Source of the DNA: Flavihumibacter sp. UBA7668
Lineage (GTDB): Bacteria > Bacteroidota > Bacteroidia > Chitinophagales > Chitinophagaceae
Assembly: GCF_002483205.1 (NCBI RefSeq)
Contig: NZ_DLHM01000007.1
Span: 248,001-312,000, forward strand
Length of the DNA stretch: 64,000 nucleotides
Reading direction: 5' to 3'
Shown: positions 17,086 to 25,842 of the stretch, piece by piece
Numbering within the stretch: the first letter of the stretch is position 1
Layout of the letters: the number at the start of each line of letters is the position of its first letter
The notes under the pieces: generated by a model
What the model was told of the DNA's origin: nothing
The model's input: only the letters and a program-made list of their open reading frames with translations
Database searches by the model: none
Program-made: the position numbers and the translations under genes

Positions 17086-18378
17086 ATGAAATATGTATTG
17101 CTGGCATCCATGCTTTTGATGGAGCTTACCGGATATGCACAGATTAATCAGGATTTGGATCGATTTATTTCAGTGCAGAAAGAAGAGCTGATTGGCTTTT
17201 ATAAACAGCTCCACCAAAACCCCGAATTATCCTTTGAAGAGGCAGCCACCTCCGCATTATTAGCAAAAGAGCTGAAAAAATTAGGGGTAAAGGTTACCGA
17301 AAACATTGGTGGATTTGGCGTAGTGGGCGTTTTAGAAAACGGGAAAGGTCCCACTATTCTGGTACGCACCGACATGGATGCTCTGCCCATTCAGGAAGCC
17401 ACGGGTGCCTCTTATGCCAGCACAAAAATAATTACCGACAAGCAGGGAAATAAAATTCCGGTTATGCATGCCTGCGGGCATGATTTTCATATGACTACCT
17501 GGCTGGCGGTTGCCCGCTTTATGGATACCCACCGGAAATACTGGAAAGGCACCCTGGTCTTTATAGCTCAACCGGCAGAGGAAAAAGCTGCAGGTGCAAA
17601 AGGCATGCTGGCTGATGGATTATATTCCAGGTTTCCAAAACCGGATTATGCCCTGGCTCTTCATGTGAATTCCAAATTACCTGCCGGTACCGTGGGCTAT
17701 TGTCCGGGTGGTGCCCTTGCCAAAATTGATCTCCTGGATATTACTGTAAAAGGAAAGGGCGGGCATGGCGGAATGCCTAATTTTTCTAAAGACCCGATCG
17801 TATTAGCCGCCCAGTTAATCATGTCCCTTCAAACGATTGTAAGCAGAGAAGTTAATCCGGCTGAACCAGCTGTTCTTACCATTGGATCCATTCATGGGGG
17901 ATCGAATTCAAACACCATACCAGCTGAAGTGCAATTGGGCCTGACCATCCGTTCTCTAAATGACAGTGTTCAGGCAGCCATGATCCGAAGTGTTCAGCGA
18001 ATAGCCAATGGCGTAGCGATGGCAGCCGGATTGGAGGAAAAAGATTATCCGGTTATTCATCTCCGTGATGAATCCAGCCCATTGGTTTATAATGATCCAA
18101 CCCTGAGCCACCGGATAGGAGCCGTATTCCAGGAAAAGTTCGGAAAAGACAAGGTAATCCTGCTTCAGCCGGAAATGTATGGAGAGGATTTTGGCATGTA
18201 CCGACAGACCGATCCACCTCTGCCTACGCTGATTTATTCTGTAGGAACAGTTGGAACAGGGCCTTTTGTATCAACCCATTCACCGCTTTATCTGCCGGAA
18301 ATAAATCCAGGTCTGGAAACCGGAATTAAAAGTTTAACCTGGGCATTGTTAGATTTGCTGAAACCAGCAAAAAAATAA
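17086..18378 (+). CDS. Secreted M20-family amidohydrolase/deacylase
   Basis: The 430-residue protein has a signal peptide (about 1-18, ending TGYAQ) and the M20D amidohydrolase layout: LHQNPELSFEE, RTDMDALPIQE with a metal Asp, HACGHDFHMT, PAEEKAAGAKGM with the catalytic Glu, ALHVNSKLPAG, and STHSPLYLPE with the late metal His. A dimerisation insert lies in the middle (GKGGHGGMPNFSKDPI). The family hydrolyses N-acyl amino acids and related amides. Its export and its place in an amino-sugar operon raise the possibility that it removes N-acyl groups from sugars or peptides in the periplasm, but this is only an inference. Confidence 0.87.
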   Translation: MKYVLLASMLLMELTGYAQINQDLDRFISVQKEELIGFYKQLHQNPELSFEEAATSALLAKELKKLGVKVTENIGGFGVVGVLENGKGPTILVRTDMDALPIQEATGASYASTKIITDKQGNKIPVMHACGHDFHMTTWLAVARFMDTHRKYWKGTLVFIAQPAEEKAAGAKGMLADGLYSRFPKPDYALALHVNSKLPAGTVGYCPGGALAKIDLLDITVKGKGGHGGMPNFSKDPIVLAAQLIMSLQTIVSREVNPAEPAVLTIGSIHGGSNSNTIPAEVQLGLTIRSLNDSVQAAMIRSVQRIANGVAMAAGLEEKDYPVIHLRDESSPLVYNDPTLSHRIGAVFQEKFGKDKVILLQPEMYGEDFGMYRQTDPPLPTLIYSVGTVGTGPFVSTHSPLYLPEINPGLETGIKSLTWALLDLLKPAKK

Positions 18379-18415
18379 CAGATTGATTACTTCATATACC
18401 AATCAGGGAGGCGCC

Positions 18416-19450
18416 ATGCCAGATCGGGTTGTTTCAATAAAGGGAATACCACATTTATATTTCAGTGGCACCGCTTATTTGTGCATGAACCACAATGAAG
18501 CGTTCACCCAACTAATTCAGGAAGGCATGCAGTTATACGGAACTAATTATGGGAGTTCCCGCTCGGGAAATTTTCAAATTCCGGTGTATGAAGAAGCAGA
18601 AGCAGCAATGTCGGTGCAATTTAGATCAGAAGCAAGCCTAACGCTTTCTTCCGGTTTTATGGCCGCCCAATTGGTGATCCGGCAATATGAGAACAAGGCT
18701 TCCTTCATCTATGCGCCGGATAGTCATCCGGCATTACTTCGTACCAAAAAAGATTATACTATTGGGTCTTTTAAAGAATGGGCTGACCGGTTGCCAGAAA
18801 CAATTGCAATGAATCCTGCCAATGAGTTGGTAATAATTTGCAATTCACTGGACCCATTAAAAGCAGCCTATCATGATTTTTCATGGATCAATCATCTTCC
18901 TCACCATAAATCAATCACGCTGATAGTGGATGATTCGCATGGACTTGGAGTGACCGGTGAAAATGGGGAAGGGATTTACGCTGCTTTAGGTACAAAATCC
19001 GGAATTGATTTGATAGTAGTTTCATCCTTGGGTAAGGCAATGGGATTACCTGGTGGAATTATTATCAGCACCAAAGAGAATATAGCTGAATTCAGAAAAA
19101 GTTCCTACTATACTGCCGCTTCACCAATGGCACCGGCATACCTGCATGCCTATTTACATGCAGGATCAATTTATGCAGAAGAACGGGTGAGATTAAAGCA
19201 TAATATTCAATTTTTCCAATCAAGCCTTAACAGGAATTCAGCTTTCCAATATGCAGAACAATATCCGGTAACTTATTGTCATAAAAATGAATTGGCCGGT
19301 TTTCTCTTAGCGCAAAATATCCTGATCAGCAGCTTCTCGTATCCTACATCTTCCGATGAACTTATTACCCGCATCATACTAAACAGCCACCACACGAGGC
19401 ATGATATTGAACAACTCCTTAACGCCATTCAGGCATTTACTTCGTCATAA
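18416..19450 (+). CDS. AONS/KBL-like PLP-dependent enzyme (alpha-oxoamine synthase family)
   Basis: The ATG at 18416 is preceded by AGGGAGG at a suitable distance and gives 344 residues. A TTG at 18383, four bases after the M20 stop, would add 11 more. The sequence follows fold-type I alpha-oxoamine synthases: LYFSGTAYL, YGTNYGSSRSGNF, TLSSGFMAA, IVDDSHGLGVTGENG with the PLP-binding Asp and His, and SSLGKAMGLPGG with the Schiff-base Lys. Family members condense an amino acid with acyl-CoA (8-amino-7-oxononanoate synthase) or act on 2-amino-3-ketobutyrate. A role at the end of a sugar-degradation operon is unexplained. It is shorter than BioF (about 385 residues). It converges with a sulfatase gene with only six bases between stops. 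Confidence 0.82.
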   Translation: MPDRVVSIKGIPHLYFSGTAYLCMNHNEAFTQLIQEGMQLYGTNYGSSRSGNFQIPVYEEAEAAMSVQFRSEASLTLSSGFMAAQLVIRQYENKASFIYAPDSHPALLRTKKDYTIGSFKEWADRLPETIAMNPANELVIICNSLDPLKAAYHDFSWINHLPHHKSITLIVDDSHGLGVTGENGEGIYAALGTKSGIDLIVVSSLGKAMGLPGGIIISTKENIAEFRKSSYYTAASPMAPAYLHAYLHAGSIYAEERVRLKHNIQFFQSSLNRNSAFQYAEQYPVTYCHKNELAGFLLAQNILISSFSYPTSSDELITRIILNSHHTRHDIEQLLNAIQAFTSS

Positions 19451-19456
19451 AAAAAA

Positions 19457-20854
19457 TCAATTCAACTGATCCGATGATTTTACCAATTTTAGTTGTTTTG
19501 ACAATTCAATTACCGTTTTGCTGTTTTTCATTGATTCATATAAATTAGTAAACTCATTGGGGTCTTTTTCATGATCATACAATTCAAAGCCAGCTCTTCC
19601 TTCATCCCATTCAGTATATCGCCATTTTTCTGTTCGAATGCTATTACCAAAAATGGTACCTCTTTTGATTTGAGTATAAGCCGGGTGGCTCCATTTAGCT
19701 GCGGGATTTTTTAAGAGAGCAGTATAATTTTTCCCTTGCAGCTGACCTGGAAGGGGAAGATTACAAAGAGTAGCCAGTGTTGGATACAGTCCAACCAGTT
19801 CAACCGTCCGGTTACAGGTGGCGGCCTTCGCAATACCCGGACCAGCAATAATCAGCGGTACTCTTGCAACTCCTTCAAACAAACTTTGCTTCAGCCATTG
19901 CCCATGTTCACCCAGGTGATATCCGTGATCACTCCAAAACACGATTATAGTTGATTTCATTAAATCAAGTTCTTCCAATGCATCCAGCAGTTTTCCGACT
20001 TGTTGATCCAGCAGAGAAATAGAGGCATAATAAGCACGCATAGCGGTAATTCTTTCATCAACTGACAATCCCCAATGTGCAGGCTTGGTAAATAATGCTG
20101 CTGCCGGAATGTCATTCCAGTCGCTTATGCTTGAATCTGGCAATTGTATTTTATCTGTAGGATATAAATCAAAAAACTCTTTTGTAGCTATATAAGGTGT
20201 ATGAGGACGAAAAAATCCTACTGCCATAAAAAATGGTTCTTCTTTCAGCGTTTTCATCAGGCGAACTGCTTCATTTGCAATTTTTCCATCAGTTTGCTCA
20301 TCTGCAGTTCCTTCCGATTGGTGCCAGGCTAGCGCTGCACCAAGAGATCGTTGCGGTGTGAGATTTTTGACCAATGCTTCCTCCAACTTGTCCCGGCCAA
20401 TCGGATTGACTACGGTATCCCAACTCGGTTTATCGTCCAGACCGTCCGTTCCAATTTCAGCTGGTACATGATAATGATAAATTTTTCCAAGCCGCGCAGA
20501 TTTATATCCATTCTTCCGGAACAGTTGAGGAAGTGTAATGACATCAGGGAATCTCGTTCTGAAATGGGTGTCAAGGTCATAGATTTTGAGTTGTTCTGGT
20601 CTAATCCCTGTCATAACAGAAGCTCTGCTGGGATTGCAAAGTGGATATTGATTATAGGCAGCATTAAACTGAACACCCATTTTAGCTAACCGATCAATAT
20701 TGGGTGTTTTTATAAGTGGATGACCATAACAACCCAGGTCATTATTCAGATCATCCGCGGCAATAAAAAGCACATTCAATTTTTCCTTTTTTATCTGGCC
20801 TGCGGCTCCTATAGTCCAACAAATAAGGAATGCGAAATAGATTACCTGTTTCAT
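19457..20854 (-). CDS. Secreted Cys-type sulfatase, iduronate-2-sulfatase-like
   Basis: The 465-residue protein has a signal peptide (about 1-19, ending GAAGQ) and a complete S1 sulfatase fold. The metal-binding opening is LFIAADDLNND, and the formylglycine motif is CNPSRASVMTG with Cys73. Also present are RLGKIYHY, FFRPHTPY and the late metal site FWSDHGYHLGEH. The FRPHTPY and DHGYHLGEHGQW elements resemble iduronate-2-sulfatase and related 2-O- or 6-O-sulfatases (S1_7-like). The cysteine must be matured by a formylglycine-generating enzyme encoded elsewhere, because the SUMF1-like protein of this window lacks the cysteines. It has its own upstream gap behind the terminator of the susCD pair, so it may be expressed separately. 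Confidence 0.9.
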   Translation of the reverse strand: MKQVIYFAFLICWTIGAAGQIKKEKLNVLFIAADDLNNDLGCYGHPLIKTPNIDRLAKMGVQFNAAYNQYPLCNPSRASVMTGIRPEQLKIYDLDTHFRTRFPDVITLPQLFRKNGYKSARLGKIYHYHVPAEIGTDGLDDKPSWDTVVNPIGRDKLEEALVKNLTPQRSLGAALAWHQSEGTADEQTDGKIANEAVRLMKTLKEEPFFMAVGFFRPHTPYIATKEFFDLYPTDKIQLPDSSISDWNDIPAAALFTKPAHWGLSVDERITAMRAYYASISLLDQQVGKLLDALEELDLMKSTIIVFWSDHGYHLGEHGQWLKQSLFEGVARVPLIIAGPGIAKAATCNRTVELVGLYPTLATLCNLPLPGQLQGKNYTALLKNPAAKWSHPAYTQIKRGTIFGNSIRTEKWRYTEWDEGRAGFELYDHEKDPNEFTNLYESMKNSKTVIELSKQLKLVKSSDQLN

Positions 20855-20900
20855 ATTAGTCCACTTTAATCATCGGAAATAATTTTCGAATTATTATCTG

Positions 20901-20948
20901 AAAATAAAAAAGCATTCAATACCCGGTATAGACCAATGTATTGAATGC
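20901..20948 (-). terminator. Intrinsic terminator after susC/susD pair 1
   Basis: GCATTCAATAC (20912-20922) and GTATTGAATGC (20938-20948) form a perfect 11-base stem with a 15-base loop. In the minus-strand transcript the stem is followed by a U-rich tract, the complement of 20901-20911 (ten As and one T). It lies 31 bases after the susD stop at 20980 and separates susCD pair 1 from the sulfatase gene. Confidence 0.9.
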
Positions 20949-20979
20949 ATTGCAAAACTATTAATACTGTGTGGAAAAC

Positions 20980-22491
20980 CTAGTAAATCTCAGGTGGAAA
21001 CTGGCCTTGTCTTGGGTGAAGGAAAGGCAATCCCGGTTTAGCATCCCACCAGATTCTGCTGGTCATCAGATCACCGCCCTCTAATCTGGAAATTGCTGAC
21101 CGCACATTATTCTCATTCAGTGAATATTCCGATTGCGGATAGGTTGCTCTGCGAGGTATTCTTCCGTTTGTGCTACCCAGGTCGCTACCGGTCCAAATTT
21201 CAGGATAACCGGTTCTGCGATATTCAGCCCAGCTTTCTGTTCCCAACCAGAAGTTGGCAAGATATTTTTGAATTATAATTTCCCGAAGCTGTTCTTCTTC
21301 TGATCCTTCAAGAGAACCATACTCGCCTGCCAGATAATCAACAATATCCCCTGCAGCAACATTATACTGACTCATAGACAGTTCTATTCCATTTCTATAC
21401 ATTGCTTCTGCATCCTCACTGGAAAGCCCAACCAGAGCAGCCTCAGCCCGAAGGAAAGCGACTTCCGCCGCATTCATAACCTGAATATCAAACACCGGTG
21501 TCCGGAAAAAATAATCCAGATAGGCCGTATTGACGTCTCCATAGGGAGGTTTTTCATCTGTGAACAGGCACATGGGACGGCCCTTATATCCGGATACACC
21601 ATCTGTAGCAGGATCGGCAAATTTTTCCAATCTTGGATCATCCCGCTGGAGAAGATTCTGCGTAACGGTAAACCCAACCCATAAAGGATAACCATTTGAA
21701 CTAACGAAGGAATTATAAAGCGGATTGCGGTTAGCAACTTCTGCACCGTCAATGGTACGCAAGGTAGCAGCCTGATTATTTGCAACTATGAGCGGCTTGG
21801 TAATTACATCTGAAATATGTTCCTGTGCCAGGCTTTCATTTGCATAACGAACGCGTATGGCTAAGCGAAGACGCAAAGAATTGGCGAAACGAACCCAGCG
21901 CTCTGCATTTCCATTAAAAAGAATATCTGCAGAACCGAAAGACGCAAGAGCGGGCTCTGCAGTAAGTTGTGCAGCAGCTTCTTTCAACTCTTTCAGCATA
22001 TCCGTGTAAATCGCTTCCTGTGTATCATAAACAGGCTGATTGATTACTTCATTTACATCCAGCAGGGCTTCAGAATATGGCACATCACCAAACATATCAG
22101 TAAGCTGGTGAAATTGCCAAACCTTCCAGATTCTTGCTACAGCCTGTTGATTTTTCAAAGCCGGATCATTACCTGTTAACCGGATAACTTCCGCAATATT
22201 TATCAGATCGCCGGTATAATTGAAACTTCCACCCCAATCACGCGCCTGAAAAATAGTACCGGATGCCTGGTTGGCATAATAGTTACTGTATTCATTCAGG
22301 GTTCCATTACTATGATTTGCAAAAATGGTATTCTTCAATACAAGGGTAAACATCATAGATGGACGAATCACCTCTTTTGTAATCAGAATAGGATTGGTAT
22401 TTATCTGTTCAAAGTTTTTTGTACACCCCGCCATAATCAGGGTTATCATCCCGGCCGAAATAAGGTGTATTTTATATTTTCTGAGTTTCAT
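20980..22491 (-). CDS. SusD/RagB-like outer membrane lipoprotein, pair 1 (SusD-like_2 type)
   Basis: The 503-residue lipoprotein (IMAGC, Cys23) begins the mature chain with CTKNFEQINTNP, the signature of the SusD-like_2 group (PF12771). Helical repeats follow (WKVWQFHQLTDMFGDVPYSEAL), then SLRLRLAIRVRYANESLA, the late FLRAEAALVGL and the terminal PGLPFLHPRQGQFPPEIY. It caps the SusC transporter of the gene upstream (17 bases away) and binds glycan at the cell surface. It is clearly paralogous to the SusD at 43938-45452, with the same length to within one residue and the same motifs in order, which suggests duplication followed by divergence for two related ligands. Confidence 0.94.
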   Translation of the reverse strand: MKLRKYKIHLISAGMITLIMAGCTKNFEQINTNPILITKEVIRPSMMFTLVLKNTIFANHSNGTLNEYSNYYANQASGTIFQARDWGGSFNYTGDLINIAEVIRLTGNDPALKNQQAVARIWKVWQFHQLTDMFGDVPYSEALLDVNEVINQPVYDTQEAIYTDMLKELKEAAAQLTAEPALASFGSADILFNGNAERWVRFANSLRLRLAIRVRYANESLAQEHISDVITKPLIVANNQAATLRTIDGAEVANRNPLYNSFVSSNGYPLWVGFTVTQNLLQRDDPRLEKFADPATDGVSGYKGRPMCLFTDEKPPYGDVNTAYLDYFFRTPVFDIQVMNAAEVAFLRAEAALVGLSSEDAEAMYRNGIELSMSQYNVAAGDIVDYLAGEYGSLEGSEEEQLREIIIQKYLANFWLGTESWAEYRRTGYPEIWTGSDLGSTNGRIPRRATYPQSEYSLNENNVRSAISRLEGGDLMTSRIWWDAKPGLPFLHPRQGQFPPEIY

Positions 22492-22508
22492 ACGTTCTGA
22501 TTAATCGG

Positions 22509-25500
22509 TTAAAAAGTAAAGGATAGATTAATTCCAATGCTGCGGGTTGTTGGAACACCTTTTGCTTCGTATCCCTGAGCAGAAATAGTGGTATTATAGG
22601 CTGATTCCGGACTTATCCCCATAGCCTTGAACTTGGCATCCCGGTGGATATAGAAAAGGTTTCTGCCTATGAGTGAAATCCGGGTTCCTTTAAAATAGGT
22701 TTTATTCAACCATCTGGAAGCACCGATATTATACCCAATGCTCGCTTCCCGAAGAGCTGCATAATCTGCATCGATAATGGCATCCGTTGCGATATTTCCC
22801 CAGCTACTTCTGCCGGCATAGTAATCCTGAGCCAATAGTACAATATCACTTGGTGTATATTTCCCATCCGGACCTTCAATTACCCCTTCTGCAATCAGAT
22901 TTGTTCTGTTTTCTGTGAACTTACCCGTTCCTTTTGCACTCTGATCATCATAGGATTGAGAATAAATCTTTCCGCCTTTCCTGAAATCAATCAATGCACT
23001 CAGTGTAATCCCTTTATAGGTGAAACTGTTGGTTATTCCACCCAGCCAGTCGGGCTGAATATTTCCAAGGATAGTCGCTTCATCTGCTCGTTGGAATTTT
23101 CCCTGCTCGGTTAATAAAATGCGTCCGTCTTCCGTTCTCTTATAGTCATACCCTATCAAATTACCAAATGCTTCACCAGGAGTTGCCTGAATGGAAACAC
23201 GTGTTGCTGACAGCATCATGTAAGTTGATATTCCTTCTGTCAATTCAAGAACCTTTGACCGATTTCTTGACAGGTTCAAAATCATATCCCAGCTGAAATC
23301 TTTTGTTCTTACCGGGCTTCCGGTGAGCAAAATTTCCACTCCCCTATTCTGAATTTCACCTGCATTGATCATCCTGGATGCATATCCGGTTGCATTTGAC
23401 AAACCTATGTTGATAATCTGATTAAATGTTGCCGCCCTATAATAGGTTAAATCAAGACCAAGCCGGTTGTTTAAGAATCGAAGTTCAGTTCCGATTTCAA
23501 AACTTCTTGTCAACTCATTTTTTAGATCTGCTAAGGGTACAGTTGAATTTATGGCTGCAAATGGTTGCCCATTAAAATTCAGGTTGGATAAATTATAACC
23601 ACCTGTTGTACGATAGGGATCTGCGTCATTTCCTGCTTCCGCATAAGAAACCCGAAGTTTTCCATAATCCAGAATCCCTGTATTGGTTCCCAAAACATCA
23701 GAAAATACAAAGCTGGTACTAACAGATGGATAGAAAAAGGATTGATTTTTTAATCCAAGAGTTGAAGACCAGTCATTTCTGCCGGTTACATCGAGGAATA
23801 GGAAATTTTTATACCCAATTTGTCCGGTGAAATAAGCAGAGTTAATTACTTTTTCACTTATATTATTTCTGGTCGCTTTTGTTTTTGCATTGTTGATATG
23901 ATAGAGTCCCGGAATATTAAAGCCGGTACCAGTAAAACCAACCTGCTCCTGTTCTCTTTTCAGATGATTGCCACCCAGGGAAACGGATCCGGTAAAATTT
24001 TTGGACAGGTCACCTGCTGCAGTTAATAACAAATCACTATTTGATTCTTTAACCTGGTATTGATCATTTGCTATACTTCCATCCAGGGTTCCGGGTGTCC
24101 CTATTCCAATTCTAACCATCCTGTTTTCTGTATAAAAATCAGTACCTGACCGTGCCTGGAGGCTAAGCCAATCTGTAAATTTATACCGGGCAAGCACATA
24201 ACCGATGATCCTGTCACGGGTATCCTTACTAATCAGTTCATTCATCAGCCAGTAGGGGTTATTAGGGCTGCCATTTTTATAGTTGATCTGGGTACCATTG
24301 GCTCGTTTATAGTCTTTTTGCCAGGCAAGATCAATGAAACGCGGTGTTATCATCAAACTGGCAATCGGAGATGTAAGTAATCCACCTACTTCAGGACGAT
24401 TATTCCCACTTTGGCGGATATAGTTCACTTTTGTTTCAACAGTAAGCCTTTTAGTTACATTCAGCGAGGCCAGTAAATTAATACTTTGTCTTTTCAATGA
24501 GTTATTTGGAATAATACCTTCATTTCTCATATCCGAAGCGGAGAGACGATACGTGCCTTTTTCGCTGCCACCTGACACTGCAACCGTATTGGTAAATGTT
24601 TTACCCGTACGGAAAAAAGATTTCAGGTTATCTGAGGGTTGCGGTGTATACGAAACGACCCCAATTTCCGGCCATGCATCAAAGACGATTTTTCTACCGT
24701 CCATTCGTCCTCCCCAATTATCATTCATCCAGCCGGGCCAGCTGTCATATTCAACTCCATCAATTGTTTTTTTATTGAAAGAGGTATAGTTATCATCGTA
24801 TCCGCCGCCCCATACATTTTGGAATGTTGGTAAAACATTGGGAGATTCAAAGGTTGAATTGGAAGTAATATCCACGCGCGCGGGGCGGCCTGATTTTCCT
24901 TTTTTGGAAGTGATCAGAATTACACCATTTGCACCGCGTGCACCGTACAGTGCAGCTGCAGCCGGACCTTTCAATACTGACATAGACTCAATATCATCCG
25001 GATTGATATTACCGATACCATCACCAAAATCACGTTGTCCGCCAAATTGACCTGGTGTACCTAATGTCTGATTATCAATAGGCACACCGTCGATAACATA
25101 CAAAGGTTGATTATTTCCCTGAAGAGAAGATGCACCTCTGATTACAACAAAACTGGATCCCCCGGCACCTCCAGAAGAAGGATTGATGTGCACTCCGGAA
25201 ACCTTGCCTTTCAAGGCATTTGCCACGTTGAGGTCCTTATTTTCTGACAAACGGTCTCCATCAATGGTTTGCATGGAATAACCCAGCGATTTTCTGTTTC
25301 TTTCCACCCCAAGAGCCGTAACAACCACTTCTGATAGCTGTCCGTTGGAAGCAGATAATGTTATAGCGATATTCTGACGCCCATTGATGGGGAGCTCCTG
25401 CTGCTGAAAACCGGTATAACTAACAACCAGCGTACCATTGGCAGGGGCATCGATGGAGAATTTACCGTCCGCATCGGTTAGTACCCCACGGGTTGTACCC

Positions 25501-25667
25501 TTGAGAAAAACAGAGACTCCGGTTAACGGTTTTTGATTCTCGTCCAAAATAGTACCACCGATCTTTGCTGTTTGCGAGAAGGCAATCCCTCCCGTCATAA
25601 ACAACAATAGGATCAGTAGCAGACTACTCATCAATTGATTTCGTTTCATTTGCAGTGTATTTGGCAT
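22509..25667 (-). CDS. SusC/RagA-type TonB-dependent outer membrane transporter, pair 1
   Basis: The 1052-residue protein has a signal peptide ending AFSQT, an N-terminal carboxypeptidase-like regulatory domain (ILDENQKPLTGVSVFLKGT), a TonB-box region (SEVVVTALGVERN), the plug (NVANALKGKVSGVHI, PLYVIDGVPIDNQT, ALYGARGANGVILITSKKG) and a 22-strand barrel ending in NLSFTF. It imports oligosaccharides across the outer membrane in complex with the SusD downstream. An in-frame ATG at 25649 is an alternative start. It shares length and motif order with the SusC at 45471. A candidate TTTCG-type operator lies about 120 bases upstream (25789-25800). Confidence 0.95.
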   Translation of the reverse strand: MPNTLQMKRNQLMSSLLLILLLFMTGGIAFSQTAKIGGTILDENQKPLTGVSVFLKGTTRGVLTDADGKFSIDAPANGTLVVSYTGFQQQELPINGRQNIAITLSASNGQLSEVVVTALGVERNRKSLGYSMQTIDGDRLSENKDLNVANALKGKVSGVHINPSSGGAGGSSFVVIRGASSLQGNNQPLYVIDGVPIDNQTLGTPGQFGGQRDFGDGIGNINPDDIESMSVLKGPAAAALYGARGANGVILITSKKGKSGRPARVDITSNSTFESPNVLPTFQNVWGGGYDDNYTSFNKKTIDGVEYDSWPGWMNDNWGGRMDGRKIVFDAWPEIGVVSYTPQPSDNLKSFFRTGKTFTNTVAVSGGSEKGTYRLSASDMRNEGIIPNNSLKRQSINLLASLNVTKRLTVETKVNYIRQSGNNRPEVGGLLTSPIASLMITPRFIDLAWQKDYKRANGTQINYKNGSPNNPYWLMNELISKDTRDRIIGYVLARYKFTDWLSLQARSGTDFYTENRMVRIGIGTPGTLDGSIANDQYQVKESNSDLLLTAAGDLSKNFTGSVSLGGNHLKREQEQVGFTGTGFNIPGLYHINNAKTKATRNNISEKVINSAYFTGQIGYKNFLFLDVTGRNDWSSTLGLKNQSFFYPSVSTSFVFSDVLGTNTGILDYGKLRVSYAEAGNDADPYRTTGGYNLSNLNFNGQPFAAINSTVPLADLKNELTRSFEIGTELRFLNNRLGLDLTYYRAATFNQIINIGLSNATGYASRMINAGEIQNRGVEILLTGSPVRTKDFSWDMILNLSRNRSKVLELTEGISTYMMLSATRVSIQATPGEAFGNLIGYDYKRTEDGRILLTEQGKFQRADEATILGNIQPDWLGGITNSFTYKGITLSALIDFRKGGKIYSQSYDDQSAKGTGKFTENRTNLIAEGVIEGPDGKYTPSDIVLLAQDYYAGRSSWGNIATDAIIDADYAALREASIGYNIGASRWLNKTYFKGTRISLIGRNLFYIHRDAKFKAMGISPESAYNTTISAQGYEAKGVPTTRSIGINLSFTF

Positions 25668-25788
25668 TAATTAAAAAAAGAAGGTTACAAAAGAAATTGT
25701 CGGTGTTATATTTTCGTTTCCTTTCCTTAAAATTATGTTTAATTCATTATTTAACAAAATAAAAATAGATTTTTTCCCCTTTTTATTT

Positions 25789-25800
25789 GCGAAACCTTAT
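25789..25800 (-). promoter_or_regulatory. ATAAGGTTTCG-type element upstream of susC pair 1
   Basis: Read on the minus strand this is ATAAGGTTTCGC followed by AAATAAAAA, which closely matches the element ATAAGGTTTCGAAA at 6861-6874. It lies 122-133 bases upstream of the susC start and just outside the 3' end of the sulfatase gene at 25843. It may place the transporter pair under the AgaR-like repressor. Confidence 0.45.
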
Positions 25801-25842
25801 CAAACCCTGAAACAAGAAAAGAAAACAGCAGATTTGAGGAAA

